NCBI RefSeq assembly: GCF_024612015.1
Contig: NZ_CP102512.1
Location: 10,788,001 to 10,852,000, forward strand
DNA from: Streptomyces sp. CA-210063
GTDB taxonomy: Bacteria > Actinomycetota > Actinomycetes > Streptomycetales > Streptomycetaceae
Direction of reading: 5' to 3'
DNA length: 64,000 nucleotides
Below, piece by piece: positions 44,984 to 55,212 of the stretch. The notes under the pieces were generated by a model. The model did no database searches, was not told where the DNA came from, and saw nothing but the letters and a program-made list of their open reading frames with translations. How positions within the stretch are numbered: the stretch's first letter is position 1; each line of letters starts with the position of its first letter. The position numbers and the translations under genes are program-made.

Positions 44984-45829
44984 GTGCGCTGTCGGCGGTC
45001 TCTGAACCTGGACCCCTTCGGGGTCGGTGAGTTTTGACCCCGTGTGCAGTTGTTCACCCGGTGGGTGGCCTATGTCTCGGTCTTTGAGCCGGTAGGAGTC
45101 TCCCTTCAAGGAGAGCACATCGGCGTGATGGACGAGGCGGTCGATCATGGCGGCGGCGACGGTGTCGTCGCCGAAGACCTCGCCCCAGCGTCCGAACGGC
45201 TTGTTGCTTGTCACGATCACGGACGCACGTTCGTAGCGGCCCGAGATCAGCTGGAAAAACAGGTTCGCTGCTTCCGGCTCGAACGGGATGTAACCGACCT
45301 CATCGATCACCAAAACGGGGACGCGCGCGAGGCGGAGGAGCTCGTCCTGGAGTTTTCCGGTGGTGTGGGCGGCGGCCAGGCGGTCGACCCACTGGGAGGC
45401 GGTGGCGAACGCGACACGGTGCCCGGCCTGGCAGGCACGGATGCCCAGGGCGATGGCCAGGTGGGTCTTGCCGGTGCCGGGCGGACCGAGGAAGACCACG
45501 TTCTCCTTGCCGGTGATGAAGTCCAGAGTGCCCAGGTGGGCCACCGCCTCCCGCTTCAGCCCGCGCAGGTGGTGGAAGTCGAACTCCTCCAGGGTCTTGC
45601 GGGCGGGGAAACGGGCCGCGCGGATGCGGCCTTCTCCGCCGTGAGACTCGCGGGCGGCGACCTCGCGCTGCAGACAGGCAGCCAAATACTCCTGGTGTGT
45701 CCAGGACGCCGCGGTGGCGCGTTCGGCGAGCCGGTCGGCAGCATCCAGCAACGCCGGTGCTTTCAACGCACGGCTGAGGAAAGCCAGTTCGGCGGCGATG
45801 TCCCGGGACGTGGTGGTGCGGGTGGCCAT
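44648..45829 (-). pseudogene. istB: IS21-family helper ATPase IstB, 3' end replaced
   Basis: From ATG 45829 the frame gives a normal IstB to about base 45060: LKREAVAHLGTLDFITGKEN, Walker A FLGPPGTGKTHLA, Walker B VLVIDEVGYIPFE, VTSNKPFGRWGEVFGDDTVA, VLSLKGDSYRLKDRDIG. Instead of stopping there it reads on to 44648, antisense through the SH3-like gene, adding roughly 130 meaningless residues. The far end of the element is therefore lost. A 5-bp gap separates it from the IstA remnant, as expected for IS21. Confidence 0.75.
45011..45025 (+). terminator. Hairpin after the SH3-like gene
   Basis: GACCCC-TTC-GGGGTC, a 6-bp perfect stem with a 3-base loop, 28 bp after the SH3-like stop codon and facing the IS21 remnant. 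It probably terminates transcription in one or both directions. Confidence 0.5.
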
Positions 45830-45833
45830 GGCT

Positions 45834-46165
45834 TCACTCCTGTCCGCCGCCGCCCTCGATCAGATGGAAGACGCGGTCGTAGGCCGGAAGGTCCGGGGGT
45901 GCAACCTCCACCGCCGCGGCGACGGCCCCGCTTTGGCGGTACTTGTGCCGCATCGCGGTGGCGGCCTCGGCGTGGTCGGGATCGGTCAGCGTCTGGTGGC
46001 GGGCCCAGCAGCGGGCATGCTCGGCGACCAGGCGGCCGTCCAGATGAGCCCGCACCGTTTCGGTGTCCGCCTCGATCCGCACGATCCGTCCGATCGCGGC
46101 CGGGTCGACGGAGTAGTCGCAGGTGTCCAGGCGGATGTAGTGGTCCCGGCCGATCCGCACTGAGC
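45834..46165 (-). pseudogene. IS21-family transposase IstA, C-terminal remnant
   Basis: Encodes GRDHYIRLDTCDYSVDPAAI, VRAHLDGRLVAEHARCWARH and QTLTDPDHAEAATAMRHKYR, ending in YDRVFHLIEGGGGQE: the C-terminal beta-barrel region of IstA. The catalytic domain is absent; text upstream of about 46165 no longer makes sense in any one frame. It lies just before istB. Confidence 0.7.
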
Positions 46166-46410
46166 CCCCACGTCGGTGCCGGCCCGTAGGCGCTTGAGGC
46201 CGTAGACGGCGCCCGCCAGCACACAGACACGACCGCACCGGTCTCACCCCGGCCGCCTTCGCGGCCAGCGAGGCCACGACCTGCCGCCCTCCGGCGACGT
46301 CTGCGTGGTGACCAGCGGCCACCGCGAGATTCGAGTGTTGTCCACAACACACAGACGATCACGCGGTGGCCGCCCTACAACCCGGGCCTGAACCAAGATC
46401 TCAAACGGGG

Positions 46411-46932
46411 CTAGAACATGGTGTTGTCGTTCGCGGAGGTCTCCGGCACGTTCTGGCTCACGTCCCAGTGTTCGGCGATCTTCCCGTCCTGGAAGCGGAA
46501 GATGTCGAACACCGCCGCGCCCCGCGTGCCCGGCGTCGTCACCATGTTCGAGTGGACCACCACCAGGTCGCCCTCGGAGATCACCCGCTTGACGTCGTAC
46601 TCGGCGTCCGGGAACTGCTGATGAAAGCCGACGCCCAGATTCTTCAGCGTCTCGGCGCCGTCCGGTGCGAACGGGTTGTGCTGGATGTAGTCGGGGCGTA
46701 CGTAGCGGTCGACGACGTTGGTGTCGCCCTGCTCGAACACGCCCTTGAGGACGCGGACGGCGACGGCCTTCTGGTAGCCGAGGCGGGCGAAGGAGTCGTT
46801 ACCGGCGTAACCGGCGTGGTCGGCGGAGGCGGTCGGCGGTACCGCGGCGGCGGGCATGCCGGCGGCACCCAGCAGGGCGGTTGAGGCGAGGACTGCGACA
46901 AGTGCGCTGCGGGCACGCGTGGTAGGGGTCAC
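46411..46932 (-). CDS. Exported SnoaL-like (NTF2-fold) protein
   Basis: A 173-residue precursor with signal peptide MTPTTRARSALVAVLASTAL (cleavage near MPAAA) and a SnoaL-like domain: GVFEQGDTNVVDRYVRPDYI, QHNPFAPDGAETLKN, QQFPDAEYDVKRVISEGDLV, FDIFRFQDGKIAEHWDVSQN. AAGGAG lies before the ATG. Exported members of this family are common in Streptomyces; function unknown. It stands alone between the IS21 remnant and decayed reductase genes. Confidence 0.85.
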   Translation of the reverse strand: MTPTTRARSALVAVLASTALLGAAGMPAAAVPPTASADHAGYAGNDSFARLGYQKAVAVRVLKGVFEQGDTNVVDRYVRPDYIQHNPFAPDGAETLKNLGVGFHQQFPDAEYDVKRVISEGDLVVVHSNMVTTPGTRGAAVFDIFRFQDGKIAEHWDVSQNVPETSANDNTMF

Positions 46933-47011
46933 GGGGTGGCGCTCCTTAAGGAGAATGGGACAGAAGGCCGGGACACTTTGAGACGGCTGCCCGGTTGGTG
47001 CTGCGGCCGGT

Positions 47012-47190
47012 TCAGGCTGTCTTGACCGCGGCGGCGACGACGTCGGTGAGCGGCTTGCTCGGGCGTCCGATGAGTCGTTGCAGGTCGGTGCTGGCGGTGA
47101 AGAGTTCGCCGCGGCTCACGCCGAGGTCGGAGTCGACCAGGAGGGCGGCGAACGGCGCGGGCAGTCCAGCGTCGAGCAGCAACCGAGCAG
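47012..47190 (-). pseudogene. NAD(P)-binding quinone-reductase-like protein, C-terminal remnant
   Basis: One minus-strand frame ends AGLPAPFAALLVDSDLGVSR, GELFTASTDLQRLIGRPSKP, LTDVVAAAVKTA and stop at 47012, the C-terminus of an NmrA-like SDR reductase. About 250 residues are missing, and a different frame is open upstream (MTHEGTTDPVDTFAMNTLAV), implying further damage. Confidence 0.55.
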
Positions 47191-47461
47191 CGCAACGGCC
47201 AAGGTGTTCATCGCGAAGGTGTCGACCGGGTCGGTCGTTCCCTCGTGGGTCATGGTCAGTCCTCCGTCGGTAGCAGGTCTGCTACCAGCGATCAGGTCGT
47301 CGTTTCCTGGATCACCAACTCCCGATTCGCTGTCGCATCGGCCGCACGGGCGGCCATGCTCAACACCCGCCTCACGCTCACCGAGCAATGAGCGAGAAGT
47401 ACCCGGCGATCACATCGAGCGTTTCGATCTGCGTGCTGGACAGGGCCGCGGGTTGTGCGGG

Positions 47462-48185
47462 TCAGGCTTTGAAGCTGCTGAGCATGGTCAGGACCTGGTC
47501 GTAGGTGCCGGTGGCCTCGGCGTAGCGGGCGAACTTGGCGCCTTCCACGACGATTTCCTTGGCGTCGGGTTGGGCGTCCAGCAGTGTCAGTGTCTCGGTC
47601 AGGAACTCGTCCAGCGGCATGGCCTGCCAGTTGTCCTGCTGGCCCATCAGTCCGGTCCGGACCCCCGGCGGGGCCACCTCGATCACCTGGACGGGCGTGC
47701 CGGCCAGTTGGACGCGCAGGCTCTCGGAGAACGAGTGCAGGGCGGCCTTGGTCGCGTTGTAGGTCGGGGTTACCGGCCACGGCACGAACGCCAGCGCCGA
47801 GGTGACGTTCAGGACGGCGTCGTCGTCCCTGGTCACCAGGTGCGGCAGGAAGGCGTACGTCATCCGGATCGGGCCGAGCAGGTTTGGTCGTGACGTGGTC
47901 CTCGGCGGTCGACAGGCAGGCCGGATCGAGCAGGTTCTCCGGCAGCATGATGCCGGCGTTGTTGACCAGCACGTTGAGCTGAGGATGGCTCGCGGCCAGG
48001 GTGCTTGCGGCGCGGGTGATCGAGGCGGGGTCCGCCACGTCCAGGACGAGCGTCTCGATGCCCGGGTGCTCGGTGGCGATCTGGTCGAGCAGGTCCTTAC
48101 GCCGGCCGGCGACGATCACCGTGTTGCCGGCCTCGTGCAGGCGCAGGGCCAGTCCGAGCCCGATACCCGAGGTGCCGCCGGTCAT
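47462..48185 (-). pseudogene. Short-chain dehydrogenase, truncated and frameshifted
   Basis: The N-terminal frame gives TGGTSGIGLGLALRLHEAGN, VAGRRKDLLDQI and LNVLVNNAGIMLPENLL. The second frame gives NLLGPIRMTYAFLPHLVTRD, VTSALAFVPWPVTPTYNATK (catalytic Tyr and Lys) and IEVAPPGVRTGLMG. One extra A in AAA (47883-47885 on this strand as TTT) separates them. About ten N-terminal residues are replaced, since the gene begins at the junction with an IS1380 scar. The family is a DltE-like SDR. Confidence 0.75.
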
Positions 48186-48317
48186 TTGAGCGTCGGTCCA
48201 TAGGTATTGTTCGATGGACGCGATTCGCGTATTTGTCGCTGGTTGAGGGCATGCCGAGGGCCCGGCGCGAGGCCGGTTTCCTCCGTTTTGCTGGTCGGGG
48301 CGTGAGCCTTGGGGTCA

Positions 48318-48760
48318 GCCGGTGGGCCTGGGTAGCGCGGCGAGCTTGCTGAATGCGCTGGTCAGGGCGTCGCTCCAGGGCCAGTTGGCGGCGATAGCGA
48401 GGCGGGTCCGCCGGGCGGTGCGGGTGATCCGGGCGGCGACGTGCAGCAGCCGGTATCGCAGTTTCTTGGGTTCGGCGCTGGCGAGGTCGCCGTCCCGTTC
48501 TTGCCGGTGCGGATGCGGTCCTCGACCCGGGCGTGCGCCCGATGCCGGGCCTCCAGGAACTGGATGCTGCCGCCGCCGGGTGGGGTGTCGGTGGCGACGA
48601 CCTGATGCCGCCAGCCCTCGATGGTGTCGAAAGCGACAGTTGAGCGCCGGGATGCGGGCGTTCCCGCCGGACCAGGAACCGGGTGCCTTGCGGCCAGCCG
48701 GCCGCGTCGAACGATCCGGTGAACTCGCAGACCTCGGCGTGTTCGCGCAGTTCACCATCA
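48318..48760 (-). pseudogene. IS1380-family transposase, C-terminal scar
   Basis: Recognisable pieces are AGWPQGTRFLVRRERPHPGA, then in another frame DLASAEPKKLRYRLLHVAAR and ITRTARRTRLAIAANWPWSD, ending at 48318. Internal deletion and frameshifts separate them. It is related to, but not the same copy as, the fragment at 37330-37834. Confidence 0.7.
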
Positions 48761-48784
48761 GTGTCGGCCGCCAGGGGTGGGGTT

Positions 48785-50518
48785 ATGTCGTTGCGGCCGG
48801 AAGAGTGGCCCGAGGTTCCCAAGGCGACTGCGAAGGTCGCGCGGGCAGCGGTGGGACGCGGGGCACCGCCGTTGGCGATGCGGGTGCGGGACGAGTTGGG
48901 CGGGCTCTTCGCGGATGCGGAGTTCGCCGAGGCGTTCGGACGCCGGGGCCGGCGTGGATGGTCGCCGGGACGTCTGGCGATGGTGACCGTGCTGCAGATG
49001 GCGGAGAACCTGACCGACCGCGCCGCAGTTCAGCGAGTCAGGTTCGATCTGTCGTGGAAGTACTGCCTGGGCCTGGAGCTGGAGGACGTCGGCTTCGATG
49101 CCTCGGTGCTTTCGGAGTTCCGCACCCCGGTGGTCGACCACGGCTTGGAGGAACGGGTGCTGGATCTGCTGCCGGCGGCGCTGAAGGAGAAGGGCCTGGT
49201 CAAGGCAGGAGGCAAGCAGCGCACTGACTCCACTCATGTGCTGGCGGCGGTACGGGAGTTGAACCGGCTGGAGCTGGCCGGGGAGACAGTACGGGCCGCG
49301 CTGGAGACCCTGTCCGCCGCGGCCCCGCATTGGGTGGCACAGGTGCTGGAGGTCGGCGAGTGGAACCGACGCTACGGGCGACGGATCGACGCGTACTGGC
49401 GCCCGCCCGGCTCCCAGACTCAGCGGGACGAACTCGCTCTGGGCTACGGCCGCGACGCTGTGGCTCTGCTGCGGGCGGTCTACCACTCGGACGCGCCGGT
49501 CTGGCTGCGGGAGCTGCCCGCGGTCCAGGTGCTGCGGCAGATCATCGTGCAGAACTACCTGATCACCACCGACAGCCATGGGCGGGAGGTGGTCAAGCGG
49601 CGGGAGGCGAACAAGGATGGTCTCCCGCCCGGCAGAGTGCGTCTGACCTCGCCCTATGACCTCGATGCCCGCTACGGCACCAAGGAAGATCTGCACTGGA
49701 CCGGGTACAAGCTGCACATCAGCGAGATCTGCCAGTTGCCCCGGCCCGATGACGGGGTTTCGCGGGTCGGTCGGCGGGCACGGCCTCCCGTCCCGAATCT
49801 GATCATGCATGTCGCAACCACCGATGCGACCGTGCCCGACGTGAAGTTGGTCGAGCCCGTCCACCAAGCCCTCGCCGGCCGGGGCCTGCTGCCCGCCGAG
49901 CACTACCTGGACTCGGGCTACGCGAGCGTCGAACTCGTCGTCGGAGCCCGGGCCGCCTTCGGCGTCACGCTGGTCACGCCGTTGCTGACGGGCACGTCCC
50001 GCCAGTACCGAGAGAACGCCGGCTACCAGCGCGAAGCCTTCGCCATCGACTGGGACGCCCACAGGGCGACTTGCCCCCAGGGCGCCACCAGCCGGTTCTG
50101 GAGCCCGGCCAAACAGAAGGGCCGCGACGTGATCGTGGTCCGCTTCGACCAGGCTGACTGCGGCCCTTGCCCCGTCAGAGCAGAATGCACCAACGCCACC
50201 CGCTGGGGCCGCCAACTCACCCTGCGGCCACGGCCGTTGCAAGAACTCATCCACGCAAACCACACCGCTCAGGAAAACCAGGAATGGCGGGCAGAGTACG
50301 CCCTGCGGGCCGGCGTCGAGGGCACCATCCGCCAGGCCATGGCGGTCACCGGCAGCCGCCGCGCCCGCTACCGCGGGCCCGCGAAGACTCATCTTGAGCA
50401 CGTCTACTGCGCCGTCGCTCTCAACCTGATCCGCCTCGACGCCTGGTGGAACGGCCAGCCCCTTGACCACACACGCACCAGCCACCTCGCACGCCTCGAC
50501 CTCAACCTTGCGGCATGA
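48785..50518 (+). CDS. IS1182-family transposase
   Basis: A 577-residue transposase from ATG 48785 (MSLRPEEWPEVPKATAKVAR). The N-terminal domain includes WSPGRLAMVTVLQMAENLTD, and the DDE core includes GKQRTDSTHVLAAVRELNRL, PYDLDARYGTKEDLHWTGYK, AEHYLDSGYASVELVVGARA and, near the end, LRAGVEGTIRQAMAVTGSRR with the final Glu. A zinc-ribbon-like CGPCPVRAEC lies between. It appears intact. Terminal repeats were not identified by eye. It sits directly after an IS1380 scar. Confidence 0.9.
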   Translation: MSLRPEEWPEVPKATAKVARAAVGRGAPPLAMRVRDELGGLFADAEFAEAFGRRGRRGWSPGRLAMVTVLQMAENLTDRAAVQRVRFDLSWKYCLGLELEDVGFDASVLSEFRTPVVDHGLEERVLDLLPAALKEKGLVKAGGKQRTDSTHVLAAVRELNRLELAGETVRAALETLSAAAPHWVAQVLEVGEWNRRYGRRIDAYWRPPGSQTQRDELALGYGRDAVALLRAVYHSDAPVWLRELPAVQVLRQIIVQNYLITTDSHGREVVKRREANKDGLPPGRVRLTSPYDLDARYGTKEDLHWTGYKLHISEICQLPRPDDGVSRVGRRARPPVPNLIMHVATTDATVPDVKLVEPVHQALAGRGLLPAEHYLDSGYASVELVVGARAAFGVTLVTPLLTGTSRQYRENAGYQREAFAIDWDAHRATCPQGATSRFWSPAKQKGRDVIVVRFDQADCGPCPVRAECTNATRWGRQLTLRPRPLQELIHANHTAQENQEWRAEYALRAGVEGTIRQAMAVTGSRRARYRGPAKTHLEHVYCAVALNLIRLDAWWNGQPLDHTRTSHLARLDLNLAA

Positions 50519-50782
50519 CCTCACATTTGGCCAGCAGGATCCCCGTGGCCGGGGAAATCGGGGGCGTGTGCCCGTCTGGAGGACGTCGAGTCAGCTTGGT
50601 GCCGAACGTCGAGCCCGTTGAGTAGCTCAGGTGATTTTCAAGAGAGCTGTTGTCGTTCCGATTTTGAGAGATGCGCGTCGAACGGGAGTCCCGATTGGGT
50701 GGTCGCGGGGTGCCGGGCGCATACGGGCGGGGCCTCCTGAACAGCTCGTTGGTGTCGAATCATCGAGTAGGAGGAGGCCCCG

Positions 50783-50926
50783 GTGCCACAGTGTTCCGTG
50801 TGGATCGTGGACTCCACGCCGGTGGAGTGCGGCCGCTCACGCGAGACCGTCAAGCGCTCCGAGCTGGCCGGATGGGCCGAGTACTGGCTGCGGAACGCTC
50901 TGGCGCGGCGCGCGCTGCGGCGGTGA
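50783..50926 (+). pseudogene. IS982-like transposase fragment
   Basis: Encodes CSVWIVDSTPVECGRSRETV and KRSELAGWAEY, the segment around the first catalytic Asp of IS982-type transposases, then loses similarity and stops. Only about 40 residues remain. Confidence 0.55.
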
Positions 50927-50966
50927 GGGTGGTGTTTCGGGGCCGCGCACAGTAGAACTGGGCCCC

Positions 50967-51317
50967 ATGTCTGAACAGCAGCCAGCCCCTCACCCGGCCC
51001 AGATGCCCGGTGCGCCCTGGGCGTACGCGCCACCGCAAGCCTGGCCGGTCAGCGCCGGCTACCGGCGATGGGCCGGCATTCTCATCTGGCTCGCAGTCAT
51101 CATCGCGGTCCTCATGGTGGTTGCGTTCGCGGTGAGCGTTGTCCTCCTTGTAAAGGCGAACGCGGACACGCGGAACGCTGCCTACGGTTACCTCGCCATC
51201 GTTCTCTGGGTCGGGATCGCCGCCGCGATCCCAGTCCTGCTCGCGGTCGCCATCCCCGGTGCGGCCATGACGCGGCGTGTGCGGCAGCAGCGGCAGGCGG
51301 GGATCACACCTTGGTAA
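50967..51317 (+). CDS. Small two-segment membrane protein, function unknown
   Basis: A 116-residue protein with a Pro/Ala/Gln-rich N-terminus (MSEQQPAPHPAQMPGAPWAY) and two membrane segments (AGILIWLAVIIAVLMVVAFA and YLAIVLWVGIAAAIPVLLAV), ending with a basic tail. No catalytic motif. This build is common for actinobacterial DUF4190-like membrane proteins, but I cannot assign it. The start is tentative; no strong ribosome site. Confidence 0.65.
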   Translation: MSEQQPAPHPAQMPGAPWAYAPPQAWPVSAGYRRWAGILIWLAVIIAVLMVVAFAVSVVLLVKANADTRNAAYGYLAIVLWVGIAAAIPVLLAVAIPGAAMTRRVRQQRQAGITPW

Positions 51318-51643
51318 GGCGCCGCCAGGCGTGCACGACGGCGGCGGTGGCGAGCGGGGCGACCGCCGCGGTAAGCAGCAGGTGGGGCGGGCCGACGGCG
51401 GCCGCGGCGTCGGCCCGCCCATGCCTGTCCACAGGGATGGCGCGGCGTAGGGGAACCACGCCCCTCCGCCGAGGCGACCGGGACTCGCCGGCCGGAGGTA
51501 CAGGCGGTGTCAGCTTGTTCTTTATGGTCTGAGGTCGAATTGGGCCTCGAACTGGGCCGCTGACCTGGGCGTTCGCCGGACGCTGGAGCGGCCTTCGTCT
51601 GATCCTGTGCTCCGACCAAGGTGCACCGATCGAGACGAAGGCC
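51318..51643. other. Gap with no supported gene
   Basis: This 326-bp stretch between the small membrane protein and the next transposase shows only overlapping low-quality frames. It may include the left end of the downstream element, but no inverted repeat was recognised. Confidence 0.4.
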
Positions 51644-53103
51644 GTGAGGGTGAGTCTGCTGCCTGACGCCGGTCCCGCAGAAGCGTTCGCGCAAGCGTCA
51701 CGCTTCCGGGAGGACTTATTCGACTGTCTGACCATGCGTGGGGACGAGCTGTTCGAGCTCGTGGACGCGTTGCTGTGCGCGGATGGCCCGGTGACGTCGC
51801 CGGTGGACCTGACGCTGGTGGCTGAGCACCGGCGTGGGCACGGCGCCATGTACGACGCCCTGAACAGCGGGAACATCGACGTGCCCCGGCTGCGGCAGGT
51901 GCTGGCCGGCCTGCCCATGCCGCGGGCCGCCGACGGCCGCCTGGTCCTGGCGGTCGATGTCAGCAACTGGCTCCGCCCCGACGCGCCGACCAGCGCGGAC
52001 CGCCTGTTCTGTCATGTCTACGGCCGCAGCGGACGGTCCTCGGACCAGTTCGTGCCCGGCTGGCCGTACTCGTTCGTCGCCGCCCTCGAATCGGGCCGGA
52101 CGTCCTGGTGCCAGCTCCTGGACGCCGTCCGTCTCGGCCCCGAGGACGACCTCGCCGAGGCCACCGCTACCCAACTCCGCCGGGTGGTCACGGACCTGAT
52201 CGAGATGGGCCGGTGGCACGTCGGCGACCGCGACATCCTGGTTGTCTTCGACGCCGGCTACGACGCCCCGCGCATGGCCCACCTCCTGCGCGGGCTGCCG
52301 GTCGAGGTCCTTGGACGCATGCGCTCGGACCGGGTGATGCGACGGCCGACGCCCTCGCTCAAGGAGTACGCCCTGGCCTATCCCCAGGGCGGGCGACCGC
52401 CCAAGCACGGCAAGGAGTTCCGCTTCGCCAAGCCTGAGACCTGGGGTGATCCGGACGCGGCCACGGTGCGGGTCACCGACCGGTACGGCACCGCCCGCGC
52501 GATGGCCTGGGACCGCATCCACCCCCGCCTGACCACCCGCTCCGCATGGATCGACCACACCGGCGAGCTCCCCATCATCGAAGGCACGCTGATCCGCCTC
52601 CAGGTCGACCGCCTGCCCGGCGGCGGAGACCCGCTGCCCCTCTGGCTGTGGTCGTCGGCCACTGGCCTGAACAGCGGGGACGTCGATGTGTGCTGGCAGG
52701 CGTTCCTGAGGAGATTCGACATCGAACACCTCTTTAGGATGATGAAACAGACTCTCGGGTGGACCCGTCCGAAGCTGCGAACCCCCGAGGCCAGCGAGGG
52801 CTGGACCTGGCTGATCATCGCCGCGCACACCCAGATCCGTCTTCTGCGCGACGCCGCCGCCGACTTGCGGCGGCCGTGGGAGAAGCCCGCCGAGCATGGC
52901 CGGCTCGCTCCGGCCCGGGTCCCCGAGGGTTTCGGAACCTCCGCCCACACCTGCGCTGTCCGGCCCGTGCACCCAAACCGTCCCGTCCGGGTCCGGGACG
53001 GCCGCTCGGCTCGAAGAACCGGCGGCCCGCCACCCGCTACGACGTGGGCAAGACCGTCAAACGACCCGAAACACTCGTCGCTCTGCGTGACAGCCGACGA
53101 TAA
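51644..53103 (+). pseudogene. Actinobacterial DDE transposase (IS701-like), frameshifted near the C-terminus
   Basis: From GTG 51644 the frame gives a transposase: DGRLVLAVDVSNWLRPDAPT, GRSSDQFVPGWPYSFVAALE, VVFDAGYDAPRMAHLLRGLP and FDIEHLFRMMKQTLGWTRPK with the DDE pattern. After LAPARVP the natural ending (RGFRNLRPHLRCPARAPKPS, GSKNRRPATRYDVGKTVKRP, stop at 53103) is in another frame. One base is missing near 52921-52925. Unshifted, the frame runs to 53137 with a foreign tail. The damage affects only the last 60 residues or so. Confidence 0.75.
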
Positions 53104-53175
53104 GGAACAAGCTGAGAAGCTGTGTCAGATCCGGTGATCTGTGACGTTCTGTGACTGATGGGCCGGTCAGTGGAG

Positions 53176-53884
53176 CTAGGCGAGGAACGACAGCCGCCCG
53201 AGCTTGTCGACGTGGATGGCATGGTCGGACCACTCGACGTGCTGGACGTCGTCGGTGCAGCCCACATCGATGTCCTGGCAGAAGTAGCCGGTTTCCTCGC
53301 CGGGCTCTGCGGTGAACACCTTCGGAAGCCGGTCGCACCGCGGATCCACCGGTGCCGTTGGGCCCTTCCGTCGTCCCGTTCTTCCCGGTCTCCCAGGCGA
53401 ACCTGTCGTAGACCGACTGGGCGGTGTGAACGGTCTTCAGCGGCTGGGCCGTGTAGACGAAGTCCTGGCTGAAGGCCCCGGCGCTGCCCGACGTGTTGCC
53501 CTTGCTGGTGACCAGCCACGGTACCGTCACCCCCTCGAAGGACACGGTGCAGCGGACGGTCTCGCCGCGTGGCCGCATGACCTCGCCATCGCACTTGCCG
53601 GGACCGGTCTCGCCGATGACGCCGGCCATGCGCAGCGTCTCCTGCCGCAGGTGGTTGAGCACCTTCTCGACGGGCTCCGCCTCGAGCTCCGGCGACGGGA
53701 GGGCGTCCTCCAACTCGGAGTCGACGATGCCGGGATGCCGTTGGCTCGGTTCGATCTCCACCGGCCGCTTCTCGCCCTCTGCCTCCGAGAGCTTCGGCTT
53801 CGCATCGCAGCCGCTCGGCTCGTCGGCGCAGCCACCGACCAGGGCCACGACTGCTGCCACGGCCGGGATCACAAGACGCCTCAT
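53176..53884 (-). pseudogene. Putative lipoprotein, frameshifted
   Basis: From ATG 53884: lipobox VGGC (Cys19), ETLRMAGVIGETGPGKCDGE, RCTVSFEGVTVPWLVTSKG, FVYTAQPLKTVHTAQSVYDR, WETGKNGTTEG. The natural continuation (CDRLPKVFTAEPGEETGYFC, QDIDVGCTDDVQHVEWSDHA, LGRLSFLA, stop at 53176) is in another frame. Removing one G from the run at about 53360-53366 restores it. Four cysteines in the mature part. The family is a Streptomyces lipoprotein of unknown function. Confidence 0.7.
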
Positions 53885-54338
53885 CGCCTCATCTCACCGT
53901 CCATCCGCTCGAGCTCGCTGGCGCACCCTTCGCCGCGAGGGCCGACGAGGCGCGTGGCCTCCGAGACCGAGAAGTTCCACCGGAGGGCCGCCGCCAGGTA
54001 TCTGATCGTCCGTCTCTACCGCGATCGCGACGGCCAGCACCGTCCCGATCACGCCGACTGTTGTTCATGGCTCAGCATGTCGAACGCCGCGTAGCCGACT
54101 TGCTGCTTCCTCCTCTGCGCTCCATGAGACGGACCAGCACGGTAACAATCTGAGGCGGGGAGGGGTCCCGAGGAGCAGCCTGAACGCTGAACTGGACAAC
54201 CCGCGCTGCACCGCTACCCAGATTGCCTCCCTGCTGCGCACCTGGAAACCCTGACCGTCCGCTGTCCTGCCTGCTCGTCACACGGCACGGTGCAGGCCGT
54301 CCGCAACACCGGACGGGGCTGAGCCTAAGCTCCGTCCG
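53885..54338. other. Gap with no supported gene
   Basis: This 454-bp stretch between the lipoprotein and prepilin peptidase genes contains only short frames. Fragments such as MAQHVERRVADLLLPPLRSM are too short to identify. No repeat or RNA gene was recognised. Confidence 0.4.
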
Positions 54339-55073
54339 GTGGAGACGTTCTGGATCACTGCGGCTGCCGTCCTGTGGGGTGTCGGCACGGGCCTGCTCAT
54401 ACCGCGCGCCGCGTACCGGCTTTCCGTACCGCCCGGTGAGCCGTGGCGGGCGGTGTGTCCTGCTGGACACCCCGTCGCCGGTGCCGGGAACGGTTGGCTG
54501 GGGCGAGCCCGCTGCGCCGACGGCGACTCGTACGGCCCCAGCATGCCCGTCCTCGCCACCGTTTCAGCTGCGGCCTGCGCCGTCCTGGCGGCCGCCACGG
54601 GTGTGCGCCCCGAGCTGGTGGTCTGGCTGCTGCTCGCCCCGGCCGGGGTGCTGCTCGCCATCGTCGACGCCAGGGCGCACCGGCTGCCCGACGTGCTTAC
54701 GCTGCCGCTTGCCGTGGCCGTGCTCGTTCTGCTCGGCGTTGTCGCGTTGCTGCCCGGGGCCGACGGCAGTTGGAAGACCGCGCTGCTCGGCTCGGTCGCG
54801 CTGGGCGCGGGCTTCTTCGCGATGTTCCTGATCGCACCCCGGGGCTTGGGGTTCGGCGATGTGAAGCTCGCCCTCGCCCTCGGCGCTGTTCTGGGCTGGC
54901 GCGGCTGGGGAATCTTGCTGGCCGGCACCTTCGCCGGATACCTGCTGTTCTCCCTGTACGGGATCGGCCTCATCCTCACTCGCCGCTCGAGCCGTACCAA
55001 GGCGATCCCGGTCGGGCCGTTCGTTCTCGCCGGGACGCTTGTGGGCACGCTTCTTGGCTCGTGCGCCCAGTGA
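54339..55073 (+). CDS. Prepilin peptidase (A24 family), short form
   Basis: A 244-residue membrane protease from GTG 54339. Both catalytic aspartates of the family are in place: VDARAHRLPD and GFGDVKLALALGAVLG. About seven hydrophobic segments (FWITAAAVLWGVGTGLL, VVWLLLAPAGVLLAI, VLTLPLAVAVLVLLGVVALL and others). The N-terminal zinc/methyltransferase domain of PilD is absent, as in other actinobacterial forms. It should cleave type IV prepilin-like signal peptides. No pilin or secretion genes lie nearby, so its substrate is encoded elsewhere. Confidence 0.88.
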   Translation: METFWITAAAVLWGVGTGLLIPRAAYRLSVPPGEPWRAVCPAGHPVAGAGNGWLGRARCADGDSYGPSMPVLATVSAAACAVLAAATGVRPELVVWLLLAPAGVLLAIVDARAHRLPDVLTLPLAVAVLVLLGVVALLPGADGSWKTALLGSVALGAGFFAMFLIAPRGLGFGDVKLALALGAVLGWRGWGILLAGTFAGYLLFSLYGIGLILTRRSSRTKAIPVGPFVLAGTLVGTLLGSCAQ

Positions 55074-55212
55074 CCTTGGGCCGGTCTGCCCCCGGCTACG
55101 CGGCGGCGAACTGAAGGAGTCCGGGAACGCCCTGTAAAGCGTGGTGCAGAAGGCCGTGATCAGGGCATTTCCCTTGTGCGACTGGGGTGTTGAGGGCTGA
55201 TCCGTTGTGGGT

